Part shown: positions 7,130 through 15,163 of the stretch, piece after piece | How positions within the stretch are numbered: position 1 is the stretch's first letter | Layout of the letters: every line of letters begins with the position of its first letter | Assembly (NCBI GenBank): GCA_900313435.1 | Contig: OMRF01000111.1 | Location: 1 to 18,418 of the forward strand | Reading direction: 5' to 3' | Origin: an uncultured Lachnospiraceae bacterium | GTDB taxonomy: Bacteria; Bacillota; Clostridia; Lachnospirales; Lachnospiraceae | DNA length: 18,418 nucleotides | The notes under the pieces: model-generated | Database searches by the model: none | What the model was told of the DNA's origin: nothing | What the model saw: only the letters and a program-made list of their open reading frames with translations | Program-made: the position numbers and the translations under genes

Positions 7130-7145
7130 TGTGCGATTTTGCACA
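7130..7145. repeat. Short inverted repeat ahead of the SPFH gene
   Basis: TGTGC (7130-7134) and GCACA (7141-7145) form a 5-bp stem around GATTTT, directly after a -10-like TATAGT (7124-7129) that lacks a clear -35. It may be an operator or nothing. The rest of the 7086-7218 gap shows only the AGGAGG ribosome binding site of the following gene. Confidence 0.25.
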
Positions 7146-7218
7146 TAGGAAAAGAAATGACGCGCGTTTTTGACGGGCGTGCGCAAATGGCTTATATGGC
7201 AGTAAGGAGGGAAACTAA

Positions 7219-8580
7219 ATGGGACTTATACAGGCAGCACTCACATCTGCGGGCAGCGTTCTGGCAGATCAGTGGAAAGAGTATTTCTACTGTGAGGCTC
7301 TTCCGGCGGATGTCATAGCGGTGCGGGGGCAGAAGAGGGTATCAAAAGGATCTTCGAACAGGCACGGCAGTGACAACATCATATCCTCAGGCTCTATCAT
7401 AGCCGTAGCTGACGGACAGTGCATGCTCATAGTGGAGCAGGGAAAGGTCGTAGAGGTATGCGCCGAGCCCGGAGAATTCGTTTTTGATGCTTCCACAGAG
7501 CCTACTATATTCTCGGGAAGCCTTGGACAGTCCATCATCGCGACCTTCAAGAATCTCGGAAAGCGTTTTACCTTCGGCGGCGAAGCTCCGAAGGATCAGA
7601 GAGTTTATTATTTCAATACAAAGGAACTCACGGGGAACAAATACGGAACTCCTTCTCCGGTGCCCTTCAGGGTAGTGGATCAGAGAGCGGGCATCGACAT
7701 TGATATCCGCGTGAAGTGCTTCGGAGAATATTCCTATAGGGTCATGGATCCCCTTCTCTTCTATACGAACGTATCAGGAAACGTTGAAGAGGCCTATACG
7801 AGAGAAAATCTCGATTCGCAGCTTAAAACAGAGCTTCTTACAGCCCTTCAGCCCGCGTTCGCCAGGATCTCCGATCAGGGAATACGTTATTCCTCACTTC
7901 CCGGCCATACCAAAGAACTTGCCGATGCGCTCAATCAGGAGCTTTCGGACAAGTGGATCAACCTTCGCGGCATAGAGATAGTTTCATTCGGCGTATCTTC
8001 GGTGAAAGCTCTTGACGAGGACGAGGAGATGCTTCGCAACATGCAGCGCGATGCTACATATACGAACGCGAACCTTCGCGATGCGATGCTGGCAAGTTCC
8101 ACCGGTCAGGCTATGCGGGATGCCGCGAACAACGCGAACGGTGCCATGGCAGGTTTCATGGGGATGAATATGGCAGGGCAGTTTGGCATGAACACCATGA
8201 ACAATTACCAGCAGGCACAGTATCAGCAGATGCCTCCTCAGGGCTACCAGCAGATGCCTCCTCAGGGATATCAGCAGATGCCTCCTCAGGGCTACCAGCA
8301 GATGCCTCCCCAGGGGTATCAGCAGCAGGCTCCTATGCAGCCGCAGCAGACTGTTGCGGTCGCCGGAGCGGCAGCAGGTGCTCCTCAGGACGGCTGGACC
8401 TGCACAAAGTGCGGTACCGTGAACCAGGGTAAGTTCTGCGCAAATTGCGGAGAGAAGAAGCCGGAGGGCGCTCCCCAGTACAAATGCGATAAGTGCGGCT
8501 GGGTTCCGCCGGATCCTTCAAATCCGCCGAAGTTCTGCCCTGAGTGCGGTGACCCCTTCGGTGACGAGGACAAGGTGTGA
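7219..8580 (+). CDS. YdjI-like SPFH/Band-7 protein with YQQMPPQG repeats and two zinc ribbons
   Basis: 453 residues, with AGGAGG before the ATG. The N-terminus (MGLIQAALTSAGSVLADQWKEY...ALPADVIAVRG) and the SPFH core to about 290 match the YdjI/'virion core protein' type of SPFH protein, which gathers at membranes and forms scaffolds; in Bacillus YdjI works with a PspA-like protein in membrane stress response. Residues about 290-330 are Ala, Met, Asn and Gly rich. Four exact copies of YQQMPPQG (335-366) form a flexible linker. Two zinc ribbons follow, with Cys395/398/407/410 and Cys423/426/440/443. There is no transmembrane segment. It follows a terminator, so it begins a new unit; the 58-base gap to the next gene, without a terminator, allows read-through into the large operon. 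A role as a membrane platform for the downstream proteins is inference. Confidence 0.85.
   Translation: MGLIQAALTSAGSVLADQWKEYFYCEALPADVIAVRGQKRVSKGSSNRHGSDNIISSGSIIAVADGQCMLIVEQGKVVEVCAEPGEFVFDASTEPTIFSGSLGQSIIATFKNLGKRFTFGGEAPKDQRVYYFNTKELTGNKYGTPSPVPFRVVDQRAGIDIDIRVKCFGEYSYRVMDPLLFYTNVSGNVEEAYTRENLDSQLKTELLTALQPAFARISDQGIRYSSLPGHTKELADALNQELSDKWINLRGIEIVSFGVSSVKALDEDEEMLRNMQRDATYTNANLRDAMLASSTGQAMRDAANNANGAMAGFMGMNMAGQFGMNTMNNYQQAQYQQMPPQGYQQMPPQGYQQMPPQGYQQMPPQGYQQQAPMQPQQTVAVAGAAAGAPQDGWTCTKCGTVNQGKFCANCGEKKPEGAPQYKCDKCGWVPPDPSNPPKFCPECGDPFGDEDKV
8221..8325 (+). repeat. 24-bp in-frame tandem repeats with a 48-bp higher-order period
   Basis: Four 24-bp units (8221-8244, 8245-8268, 8269-8292, 8293-8316) plus a 9-base remnant encode YQQMPPQG. 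Units 1 and 3 begin TAT and end GGC; units 2 and 4 begin TAC. Units 3-4 therefore look like a copy of units 1-2, differing at only two third positions. Confidence 0.9.
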
Positions 8581-8638
8581 TAATTATAAATAAGAAAGCA
8601 ATATAAAACAGTATGACATCATTTCAATAGGGAGAGAT

Positions 8639-10462
8639 ATGAACAATAGTCAGATTTATCCTTTTGAGAGGAACAGGTATTACCCCGGGAAGATGCTCAC
8701 CAGCGCCGATTTTGAGGCGGAGCAGAGTTATTATATCAACAGGGAGAGGTTTCTATCCAGTCTCATGTACGGGAGCGGTGTTGTCTGCGGTCTCGGTGTA
8801 TTTTCACTTGACGATCTTTCGCTACTGGTAGAGAGCGGAGTCGCCTTCGATGGAAACGGGCGTGAGATAATCATTGATTCCTCTGTTGTAAAGAAGCTAT
8901 CGGCAATAGAGGGCTTTGATTCCCTGAAGACGGACAATGCCTGCCTTTGCCTTCGCTACAAGGAGGAACAGATCGCCTCTGTCTACGCCGCCGGAAAGGC
9001 TGAAGGAGACAGGGAATACGAATACAATCGTATTTCTGAAAAATATGAGTTGTTCCTGAATGATTCCTCCGATATCCCTCCCGAGATAGAGCTTGAGACG
9101 GAATTCCTGGTCACGAACAGGTTCATGAAGAGTGATCATTATCTTGTAGAGGTTGCGCTTCCCGCCACTGTGAGTCGTGGAAGGAATGTACGCGTCAGCC
9201 TCATCATAAAGAAGCTTTCGGACTATGATGTAAGGCTCTCTCTTGACGGAATACTCGAAACTCCTGCCTTCCTGTCAGAAAAAGGTGAGAAGCAGCTGGA
9301 TCTTTCAGTGACCGATGTGACGCTCAAAAAGGGAGAGGTTATCACGCGGGACTTCTGGGCGAAGGTCGAGAATACGGATTCCGATGAGACAAATATCATC
9401 TTAAGGAGCGGTTCCGCCCACGGCTATGAGAATGATGCGTCCGTACCCGTTGAGAAGAGCTTTGCCGTAAAGATCAAGATCTCAAACCGGACTCCGCTTG
9501 AGCTCGTCAGCACGGAGATCGGCAGGATGAGCCTTGAGATGAGGGCGGCGGGGGCCAGGATGGACTTTGTGCCGCTTGCCGAGATCAAGCTTGAGCGCAC
9601 GGACAATGCTTACATTATAGAAAAGGTCACCGAGTCGGGAGTGAAGCGCTATATCACCGCTCCCGGACAGGAATTTTTAAGAAATTCCTATCTTGAATAT
9701 TTCAACAAGTCTGTGGATTTTGTCAGGGAACGCACTACTTCTCTCCCTGAAAGCACAAGGGAGTTTTCACATTCTTCCTCTTCAGACGGAAAGGAACCTT
9801 CATTTGCAACGGAAACATCCACGGGAGTTCTCGAGATACCTCTCGGAGTCAACGCTTCAGAGGGTGACATCAGGTTCTCAGGCGAGATCACCCATGGTCT
9901 TGGAAAGGGAAATGTATATGTTTCCGTAGGTTATGAGTCGATAGAAAAGGACGACGCTCTTATGGCGAGCGCCCGAAATACCATATACGGGAATCCTGCA
10001 CTGTTCGTGGGACAGGGCGGCGCCCAGGTTGACGCGGAGACTGCGGTCAGGGTGATGAACGACAAGGGTTCCTTCGTCGTCGCGGCAAGACTCCTTCATG
10101 ATGTTGATTACCTCACGCTCACTTATCGCTGGGTAGCTATGAAATTCCCGGCGGGAGCCGAGATGGAGAGTATGGAGGATTATTTTGACAAGTCCATATC
10201 CGCGGAGACTCCTACTGTAGTAATGGGCATCAAGGAAAGCCATTTCTTCGGAGTGGTCTTCCACAATATGCCAAAGTCCTCCATCAGTTACGAGCTCACA
10301 AGTCAGGGCGCGGGCGAGATCAATGCAAACGGCGTTTATACGGCGCCTGCGAAGGAAGGCGTGTACGAGATCAGGATCTACTGCACGGATATGCCGGTGA
10401 TCTGTACTTATGCCTATGCAATAGTGAAAAAAGATCTTGTGAATGAGGATGGCGAGTCTTGA
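8639..10462 (+). CDS. Phage-tail/injection-system-accessory-like protein with Ig-like C-terminus
   Basis: 607 residues, no signal peptide or transmembrane segment. The N-terminus carries RYYPGKMLTSADFEAEQSYY (from residue 13), then GSGVVCGLGV near 45-54 and SGVAFDGNGREI at 66-77. From memory, this YxPGKxLT..DF..EQ / GVVCGLEV / PGVA.D..GREI pattern occurs in proteins encoded near phage-tail-like and contractile-injection genes; this is recall, not a search. The middle (110-520) is mostly beta-strand with no family I recognise. The end has a bacterial Ig-like pattern, INANGVYTAPA at 561-571. GGGAGAG precedes the ATG. The next gene overlaps its stop. It is the first gene of the large operon and could be a soluble or particle component meeting the membrane proteins that follow. 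Confidence 0.6.
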   Translation: MNNSQIYPFERNRYYPGKMLTSADFEAEQSYYINRERFLSSLMYGSGVVCGLGVFSLDDLSLLVESGVAFDGNGREIIIDSSVVKKLSAIEGFDSLKTDNACLCLRYKEEQIASVYAAGKAEGDREYEYNRISEKYELFLNDSSDIPPEIELETEFLVTNRFMKSDHYLVEVALPATVSRGRNVRVSLIIKKLSDYDVRLSLDGILETPAFLSEKGEKQLDLSVTDVTLKKGEVITRDFWAKVENTDSDETNIILRSGSAHGYENDASVPVEKSFAVKIKISNRTPLELVSTEIGRMSLEMRAAGARMDFVPLAEIKLERTDNAYIIEKVTESGVKRYITAPGQEFLRNSYLEYFNKSVDFVRERTTSLPESTREFSHSSSSDGKEPSFATETSTGVLEIPLGVNASEGDIRFSGEITHGLGKGNVYVSVGYESIEKDDALMASARNTIYGNPALFVGQGGAQVDAETAVRVMNDKGSFVVAARLLHDVDYLTLTYRWVAMKFPAGAEMESMEDYFDKSISAETPTVVMGIKESHFFGVVFHNMPKSSISYELTSQGAGEINANGVYTAPAKEGVYEIRIYCTDMPVICTYAYAIVKKDLVNEDGES

Positions 10463-11289
10463 GACTTGAGAGCATCAGAACAATCAGGGATGACGAAAAG
10501 TCACGCGTCACTGTTGAGAGAGATACGGATACGGGGGGAATGGCTCTCTACACGGTTATCCATGTAAAAGAGCACTCCATCGTCCGGGATCTCCTTCAGA
10601 TGTTTGAGACTGCAAAAAAGCAGTCAAATGGCGACAGCGCTCTCGTCACCTCGTTTTCCGCAGGAACCGAGTATGTCTTTGTATTTCCTTACAGGACGGA
10701 AAGGCCTCTCTTTGATTTTTATATGGGAGAGTCCTATCCGCTTACCGATTGTGAGGATATATGCTGCAATGTGATCCTTGCCTGTCTTTCATCAAGGCTT
10801 CCGTATCCCTTTCTTCTGCTGATACTTGAGCAGGAACTTTTAAATTTTGCGAAGGATTATTCGGTAAGCCTTGATTATGCCGTTGACATCGGACCGCTTG
10901 ATATCAAGGCGGATGAGAGGCAGTGCGTGACGGCCTGCGCGAAGATACTGATCCGACTCCTGGAGAGCAAGGCAAATGACAAGGCGATCACCTATCAGAT
11001 CCTCATCAAAAAGATCGCTAACCGCTCCTATCAGACCTTTACGGAGCTTTACAGGGATCTTCGGATAGCTGCGACACCGAAGAGCAAGATGGGCTGGAAG
11101 GCCCGTCTCAAGAGCTGGTGGGCAAGGAACAGGGAGATCGTCTTTCGGTTCATCATCGTGGCGGCTATCATCATTGGCATAGTTGCGCTTATCTTCCTTA
11201 TATCAAACCTTGTGATGGGCGACATACCGTTTCTTCGCCTATTCTACAATAACTTCAAGGTCATAGGGACAGAATCGATGTTGCAGTAG
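10459..11289 (+). CDS. Single-pass membrane protein, possible EssB-like pseudokinase
   Basis: 276 residues. The start is TTG (10459-10461), overlapping the previous TGA by 4 bases (TTGA), with GAGG about 10 bases upstream; translational coupling is likely. Residues 1-228 should be cytoplasmic: a strand-rich first half (ALYTVIHV, ALVTSFSAG, YVFVFPYRTERPLFDFY) and a helical second half. One transmembrane helix lies at about 230-252 after a basic stretch (KARLKSWWARNR), leaving about 24 residues outside. The order of strands and helices, with EYVFVFPY as hinge-like strand and FAKDYSVSLDYAVDIGPLD where a kinase would have its catalytic and DFG segments, recalls pseudokinases such as EssB/YukC of type VII secretion, which also have one helix after the kinase-like domain. 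No catalytic Lys, HRD or DFG is visible. This likeness is by eye and uncertain. Confidence 0.65.
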   Translation: MRLESIRTIRDDEKSRVTVERDTDTGGMALYTVIHVKEHSIVRDLLQMFETAKKQSNGDSALVTSFSAGTEYVFVFPYRTERPLFDFYMGESYPLTDCEDICCNVILACLSSRLPYPFLLLILEQELLNFAKDYSVSLDYAVDIGPLDIKADERQCVTACAKILIRLLESKANDKAITYQILIKKIANRSYQTFTELYRDLRIAATPKSKMGWKARLKSWWARNREIVFRFIIVAAIIIGIVALIFLISNLVMGDIPFLRLFYNNFKVIGTESMLQ

Positions 11290-11312
11290 CATAAGGATTA
11301 TTATTAAAAGAG

Positions 11313-13784
11313 ATGGCAAACAAGTTAAAAACATTTATAAAGATAATATTGATCGTTGCGATTCCGTTTACGATCTATTTGATATGGCTCTCACTTCAAA
11401 GGGACATAAGCTTCAATGATAGTGTCCGGTACGACTATGATTATGTAAATAATGAGTATGTCTGCGCCATGAATTACGGGAATCGCATGGTGATCATGCG
11501 TGTCGGCGAAGATTCCAAACTGAAAAAGGTGAAAGTTGTCAGTGAACGATATGCTTCCGGATTTAAGGTAAGGGCTATCAACATCAACAACAAGGGAAAG
11601 GCTGTGTTGCTGGCCGAGAAAACCGATTCCAAAGGAACAAGGATCGTTCTCGCCCGGCTGGATGAAGACGACAGAGTGGAGGCTTATTCCGATCCATGCT
11701 ACATTGATGAGGATTATTCACCGGTCAGTGTCAAGGATGAGGGCGATTATTATGCCATTACGGCCATAAACTCTGAATTGTCGCAGGCAAGGGCCTATAT
11801 CATTCAGGGCAGCGCCCTTTCTGACGGGAACGAAACAAAAACAAACACAGGCACAAGCACAAATAATAATTCCGCCTCGAGTAAACGTGTAGAAGCCCAG
11901 AGTCTTTCTTCCTATCTTGCACCGGCCGGAAGGTCAATAGGCTACGCATATTACCACAACGGCGCTTTCACGGTAAGAACGGATACAGATACGCCGCTGC
12001 TCAATGCGGATGCTGCAAAGCAGATCAGTTACCTACTTTCAAATGTCAAACTTACTCTGCCGCAAAAATTTGTGACTGCAGGTGACGGGGCAAAGAGCCT
12101 CTTCCTTATGATGCTTGTCATCATAGCGCTCCTGTTCTTCCTTTTCATATTTCTCTCAAAGAGGAACAGGTTCTTTAGCACGTTGTTTACATCGCTGGTC
12201 TTTATCGGCATGGCGATGGAAGGCGTATTGATCTTTCTTAACATGGCAAACAACGAGATTTTTTCGAAGGCGGCCGAGGAGAGCTATTATAAAAGAGCAG
12301 AGACCACTGAGTCAGTGATCTTAGAAGCCATTGGCGGTATCGGCTACGGTCCTTATGAGGGTTCTTTCTACGATACAGCGGCTTACGAAAGTCTTAAGGA
12401 ATCATTAGAGGAAGCGATGGAACGTTTTTCCGAGTCCGGAGTCGAAACTCATTATCTCGCTGTCGTTAATTCTTCAGACAATAAGATCATTGCTTCGACT
12501 GACGGAAGGAACCGGGCGGATGCCTTTCTGAAATTCGGAACTGAATATACCGAGCTTACGGGCAAGATCAGCTCTATGCCGGCTAGTTACTGTGAGAAGA
12601 TTCTGTATGACGGAAACCAGTACACGCTTTTAGGTTATCCTATTTCTCTGGAAAACACCAACAAGGTCTACGTTCTTGCGCTTTTCACGAATCCCGGTAT
12701 GGCCGGCTACCAGTCCAAGGTGTTCTTCCGCATAATGCTGGCATCCATGATCATCGCGATCATTTCAGGGTTTATTGCCGTGATGGGCATTATTCGGAAC
12801 CATCTGGATTTAAAAATGATAAAGAATGCGGCTGTACGTATATCGGAGGGGGAAACGGATTTTGTGTCCCCGAAGATGATAGAGCCGGACATGCAGCCCA
12901 TATGGGCTGCCTTTACAGAGATCGTACGGGGCATGAAAGATACACGCTATTCAAAGGAGAGTATATACAAGGCGTATTTCAGGTTCTCCCCGAAAAATAT
13001 AGAAAACTTCCTGAACAAGTCTTCCATCACCGACGTTCTGGTGGGAGATCAGTCGAGAGTGGACGGTACTCTTGCTATATTCTCTCTTGATTCTGCCGAA
13101 AAAGCCAGGAAGAGCGGAGAGCTTATGAAAGCCGGGGAATTCATCACTTATATGAAGGAGAACGGCGGCAGCGGAATGATCGCAGGAAACGACAGCGACC
13201 TTTCGACCATAGATATGCTCTTTGACGGAGTGAAGAAAGATACCGTAGAGCTTGGAACCTCATTACTTCTTGAGATGCAGAAGCGCTTCAGTGGGAAGGA
13301 GATGTCCCTCTTCCTTTTCCATTCGAATTTCTGGTTTGGTGTCACGGGGTCGAACGAGCAGGCACTTACCTATATCGTCTCGGATGATCTGAAGACCTTT
13401 GAGAAATTCGGACGGTGGTTCGCATCGCTATCCATAGCGCTTGTCATCACGGAGGATGTAAAGGAAAGGGAAAAGACAAAATCCAAGATTCGCTATATAG
13501 GGTATATAGAGCTTTCCGGCGGAAGAAGAGAAAGGCTCTACGAGGTTCTTGACGCCACGGAGGCAAACGAAAGGCTTTCGAAGCTTTCCCTTGCCGAGAG
13601 GTTTGAGAACACCATCGAGCTTTTCTATAAGAGGGATTATTACCTCGCGAGAGCAGAGTTTTCAAAGATGCTAAAGCAGAACCCCGAAGACGAGCTCTGC
13701 AGATGGTATCTGTTTGAATGCGAGAAGTATCTGAATTCCGGCGTGAGACCGGATGATCATGCGGGTGCGCTTCACACAAACTGA
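11313..13784 (+). CDS. Multi-pass sensor protein with HAMP, degenerate class III cyclase and TPR-like end
   Basis: 823 residues. Transmembrane helices lie at about 8-27, 262-281, 289-311 and 470-494. The first outside part (28-261) is beta-rich with a Thr/Asn linker; the second (312-469) resembles a Cache-type sensor. A HAMP-like linker follows (about 495-545). Residues 550-745 keep class III adenylate cyclase order: YFRFSPKNIENFL at the entry, LAIFSLDS where active enzymes have LFSDIRGF, HSNFWFGVTGS near the second metal Asp, and RYIGYIEL..RERLYEVL at the end. The last part (756-810) is the TPR-like segment often ending such cyclases (ERFENTIELFYKRDYYLARAEF, NPEDELCRWYL). The metal-binding Asp residues appear lost, so it is probably inactive. 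Ribosome binding site weak (AAGGA 15 bases before ATG). It stands 23 bases after the kinase-like gene. Confidence 0.75.
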   Translation: MANKLKTFIKIILIVAIPFTIYLIWLSLQRDISFNDSVRYDYDYVNNEYVCAMNYGNRMVIMRVGEDSKLKKVKVVSERYASGFKVRAININNKGKAVLLAEKTDSKGTRIVLARLDEDDRVEAYSDPCYIDEDYSPVSVKDEGDYYAITAINSELSQARAYIIQGSALSDGNETKTNTGTSTNNNSASSKRVEAQSLSSYLAPAGRSIGYAYYHNGAFTVRTDTDTPLLNADAAKQISYLLSNVKLTLPQKFVTAGDGAKSLFLMMLVIIALLFFLFIFLSKRNRFFSTLFTSLVFIGMAMEGVLIFLNMANNEIFSKAAEESYYKRAETTESVILEAIGGIGYGPYEGSFYDTAAYESLKESLEEAMERFSESGVETHYLAVVNSSDNKIIASTDGRNRADAFLKFGTEYTELTGKISSMPASYCEKILYDGNQYTLLGYPISLENTNKVYVLALFTNPGMAGYQSKVFFRIMLASMIIAIISGFIAVMGIIRNHLDLKMIKNAAVRISEGETDFVSPKMIEPDMQPIWAAFTEIVRGMKDTRYSKESIYKAYFRFSPKNIENFLNKSSITDVLVGDQSRVDGTLAIFSLDSAEKARKSGELMKAGEFITYMKENGGSGMIAGNDSDLSTIDMLFDGVKKDTVELGTSLLLEMQKRFSGKEMSLFLFHSNFWFGVTGSNEQALTYIVSDDLKTFEKFGRWFASLSIALVITEDVKEREKTKSKIRYIGYIELSGGRRERLYEVLDATEANERLSKLSLAERFENTIELFYKRDYYLARAEFSKMLKQNPEDELCRWYLFECEKYLNSGVRPDDHAGALHTN

Positions 13785-13819
13785 GACTTTTTGTTAAGAG
13801 CAGGCAGGAAGATCCATAG

Positions 13820-15049
13820 ATGAATCTGTTTCAGTCATTTTTTACAGCACTAAAATCCAAATTTGCTTCGATCGTATCAAAGATACGGCTGTTCTTTAAC
13901 TGGAATTTTTTAAAGACGCAGGTCTTTACGAGGATCAGGAACTTCTTCGTCCTCCTCCTCGATGTCCGGCCGAAGCACAAGAGGGATTATTATTCCGTCG
14001 GGCGATGGCTTGTCAGCAAAAGGCTGGTCTTTTTGATAGTCATATTGGTCGGGATCCTGTCCCTCTGGTATGTGACTGCGAACGTAAGCTCAATGATGAG
14101 CAGCGATGGCGGAAAGGTAGCAAAGACCTATTATTACAACAATGTTCTGCTGCGCTTTGCCAAGGGAAATGTGAGGATCAAGGCAAAGTCAGGCTACATA
14201 GCGTATGAAGGCGATGTTGAAAATGGGGCTGTCAAGGGAAACGGGACTCTTTACAACAAGAACGGAGGCCTCGTATACAAGGGGGCGTTTTCCGATAACA
14301 AATTCCAGGGTCAGGGTACAGACTATTATGAGAACGGTTCCATGCGGTATTCGGGGAATTTCGAGAACAACCTCTATTTCGGTCAGGGAAAATTCTACCG
14401 TTCCGACGGCAGCCTTGAGTATTCGGGCGAGTTTGAGGAGGGAATGAAAAACGGGGAGGGCGAGTTATACGATAATTCAAGCTCGAAGGTTTATACCGGA
14501 AATTTCTCCTATGACTCCATAGTTTATTCCGACCTTCTTTCGGTCACAACGGAAGAGGTCAATGAGAAATACAAGGGAAAGAAAACTGTCTATAACGACA
14601 ATAATTATTTTGCGGTGTTGATGTCGGATATCAGCGCTATGTATATAGGCAACGCGGCAAACGACAGTCTCGACGGAAAGGTGACCACTACGTCCGTATA
14701 TGTGATGAAGGATTATTTCTGCTACGGAAAGAATAAGGCGGTCACTATAGATGAGGTGCGGAATCTTCTCGGAGAAGAGATATATCATGGAAATTCAGAG
14801 GTTATCATGCCCGAAGCGGTTGTCATCAACTACCTGAATGATACTTCAAGGGGAAAGGTCCTTAAGGGAACGGTTGAAATGGATGTGACAAAAAGTCTTG
14901 ATGACGTGATCACGGTGGATTCCTTCGACAAGAGCTACGAAGTCTATCTTTACAGTTTTGAAAAAGGCGGACTTCGCTATGATTTTGTGACCATGGACCC
15001 GGATGGCGGCTTTGCCTTTTATTCGATAAATCCCACTTCTTCGGGCTGA
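13820..15049 (+). CDS. Single-pass membrane protein with MORN repeats
   Basis: 409 residues. Residues 1-68 are basic and partly amphipathic (probably cytoplasmic), followed by one transmembrane helix at 69-87 (LVFLIVILVGILSLWYV). The positive charges before it predict the rest to be outside. Residues about 127-228 hold four MORN-type hairpins of the form Y-x-G-x-F...G-x-G-x-x-Y: YEGDVENGAVKGNGTLY, YKGAFSDNKFQGQGTDYY, YSGNFENNLYFGQGKFY and YSGEFEEGMKNGEGELY. The C-terminal 180 residues (from about 230) are not recognised and look mixed alpha/beta. MORN repeats form elongated beta sheets used in protein or lipid contact. AGGAAG precedes the ATG, 35 bases after the sensor gene. An extracytoplasmic MORN sheet would be a natural stalk or docking surface for the TolC-like protein next door; that is inference. 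Confidence 0.75.
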   Translation: MNLFQSFFTALKSKFASIVSKIRLFFNWNFLKTQVFTRIRNFFVLLLDVRPKHKRDYYSVGRWLVSKRLVFLIVILVGILSLWYVTANVSSMMSSDGGKVAKTYYYNNVLLRFAKGNVRIKAKSGYIAYEGDVENGAVKGNGTLYNKNGGLVYKGAFSDNKFQGQGTDYYENGSMRYSGNFENNLYFGQGKFYRSDGSLEYSGEFEEGMKNGEGELYDNSSSKVYTGNFSYDSIVYSDLLSVTTEEVNEKYKGKKTVYNDNNYFAVLMSDISAMYIGNAANDSLDGKVTTTSVYVMKDYFCYGKNKAVTIDEVRNLLGEEIYHGNSEVIMPEAVVINYLNDTSRGKVLKGTVEMDVTKSLDDVITVDSFDKSYEVYLYSFEKGGLRYDFVTMDPDGGFAFYSINPTSSG

Positions 15050-15163
15050 TCTATCAAAAGGATAGTATCCGTTATTTAGAAAAAGGGGACAGAACTTATT
15101 ATTTTTCGGTTTATCTTCAAAAGGATAGAGATAATTTGACAAAGCTCCTTTAGGATGTGCAGT
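15050..15163 (+). other. Gap with repeated CAAAAGGATAG element inside the operon
   Basis: This is the largest gap in the run of genes (114 bases). CAAAAGGATAG occurs at 15055-15065 and again at 15118-15128. The first copy sits in a small inverted repeat CTATC/GATAG (15051-15055 with 15061-15065); the second sits inside TTATCT/AGATAA (15111-15116 with 15129-15134). No T-run, no terminator. TTGACA at 15136-15141 is too close to the next ATG to serve as its -35. It may be an mRNA processing or attenuation element; I cannot tell. Confidence 0.4.

Noticed and set aside
7073..7318. Plus-strand open frame overlapping the start of the SPFH gene
   Set aside because: It begins inside the terminator stem and lacks a ribosome binding site; the SPFH frame has AGGAGG and family similarity from its first residues.
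9878..10264. Minus-strand open frame of 128 codons inside the 8639 gene
   Set aside because: Antisense shadow within a continuous coding region, with no start signals or domain.
15136..15141. TTGACA as a -35 box for the TolC-like gene
   Set aside because: The ATG follows only 22 bases later, so no -10 and leader could fit.
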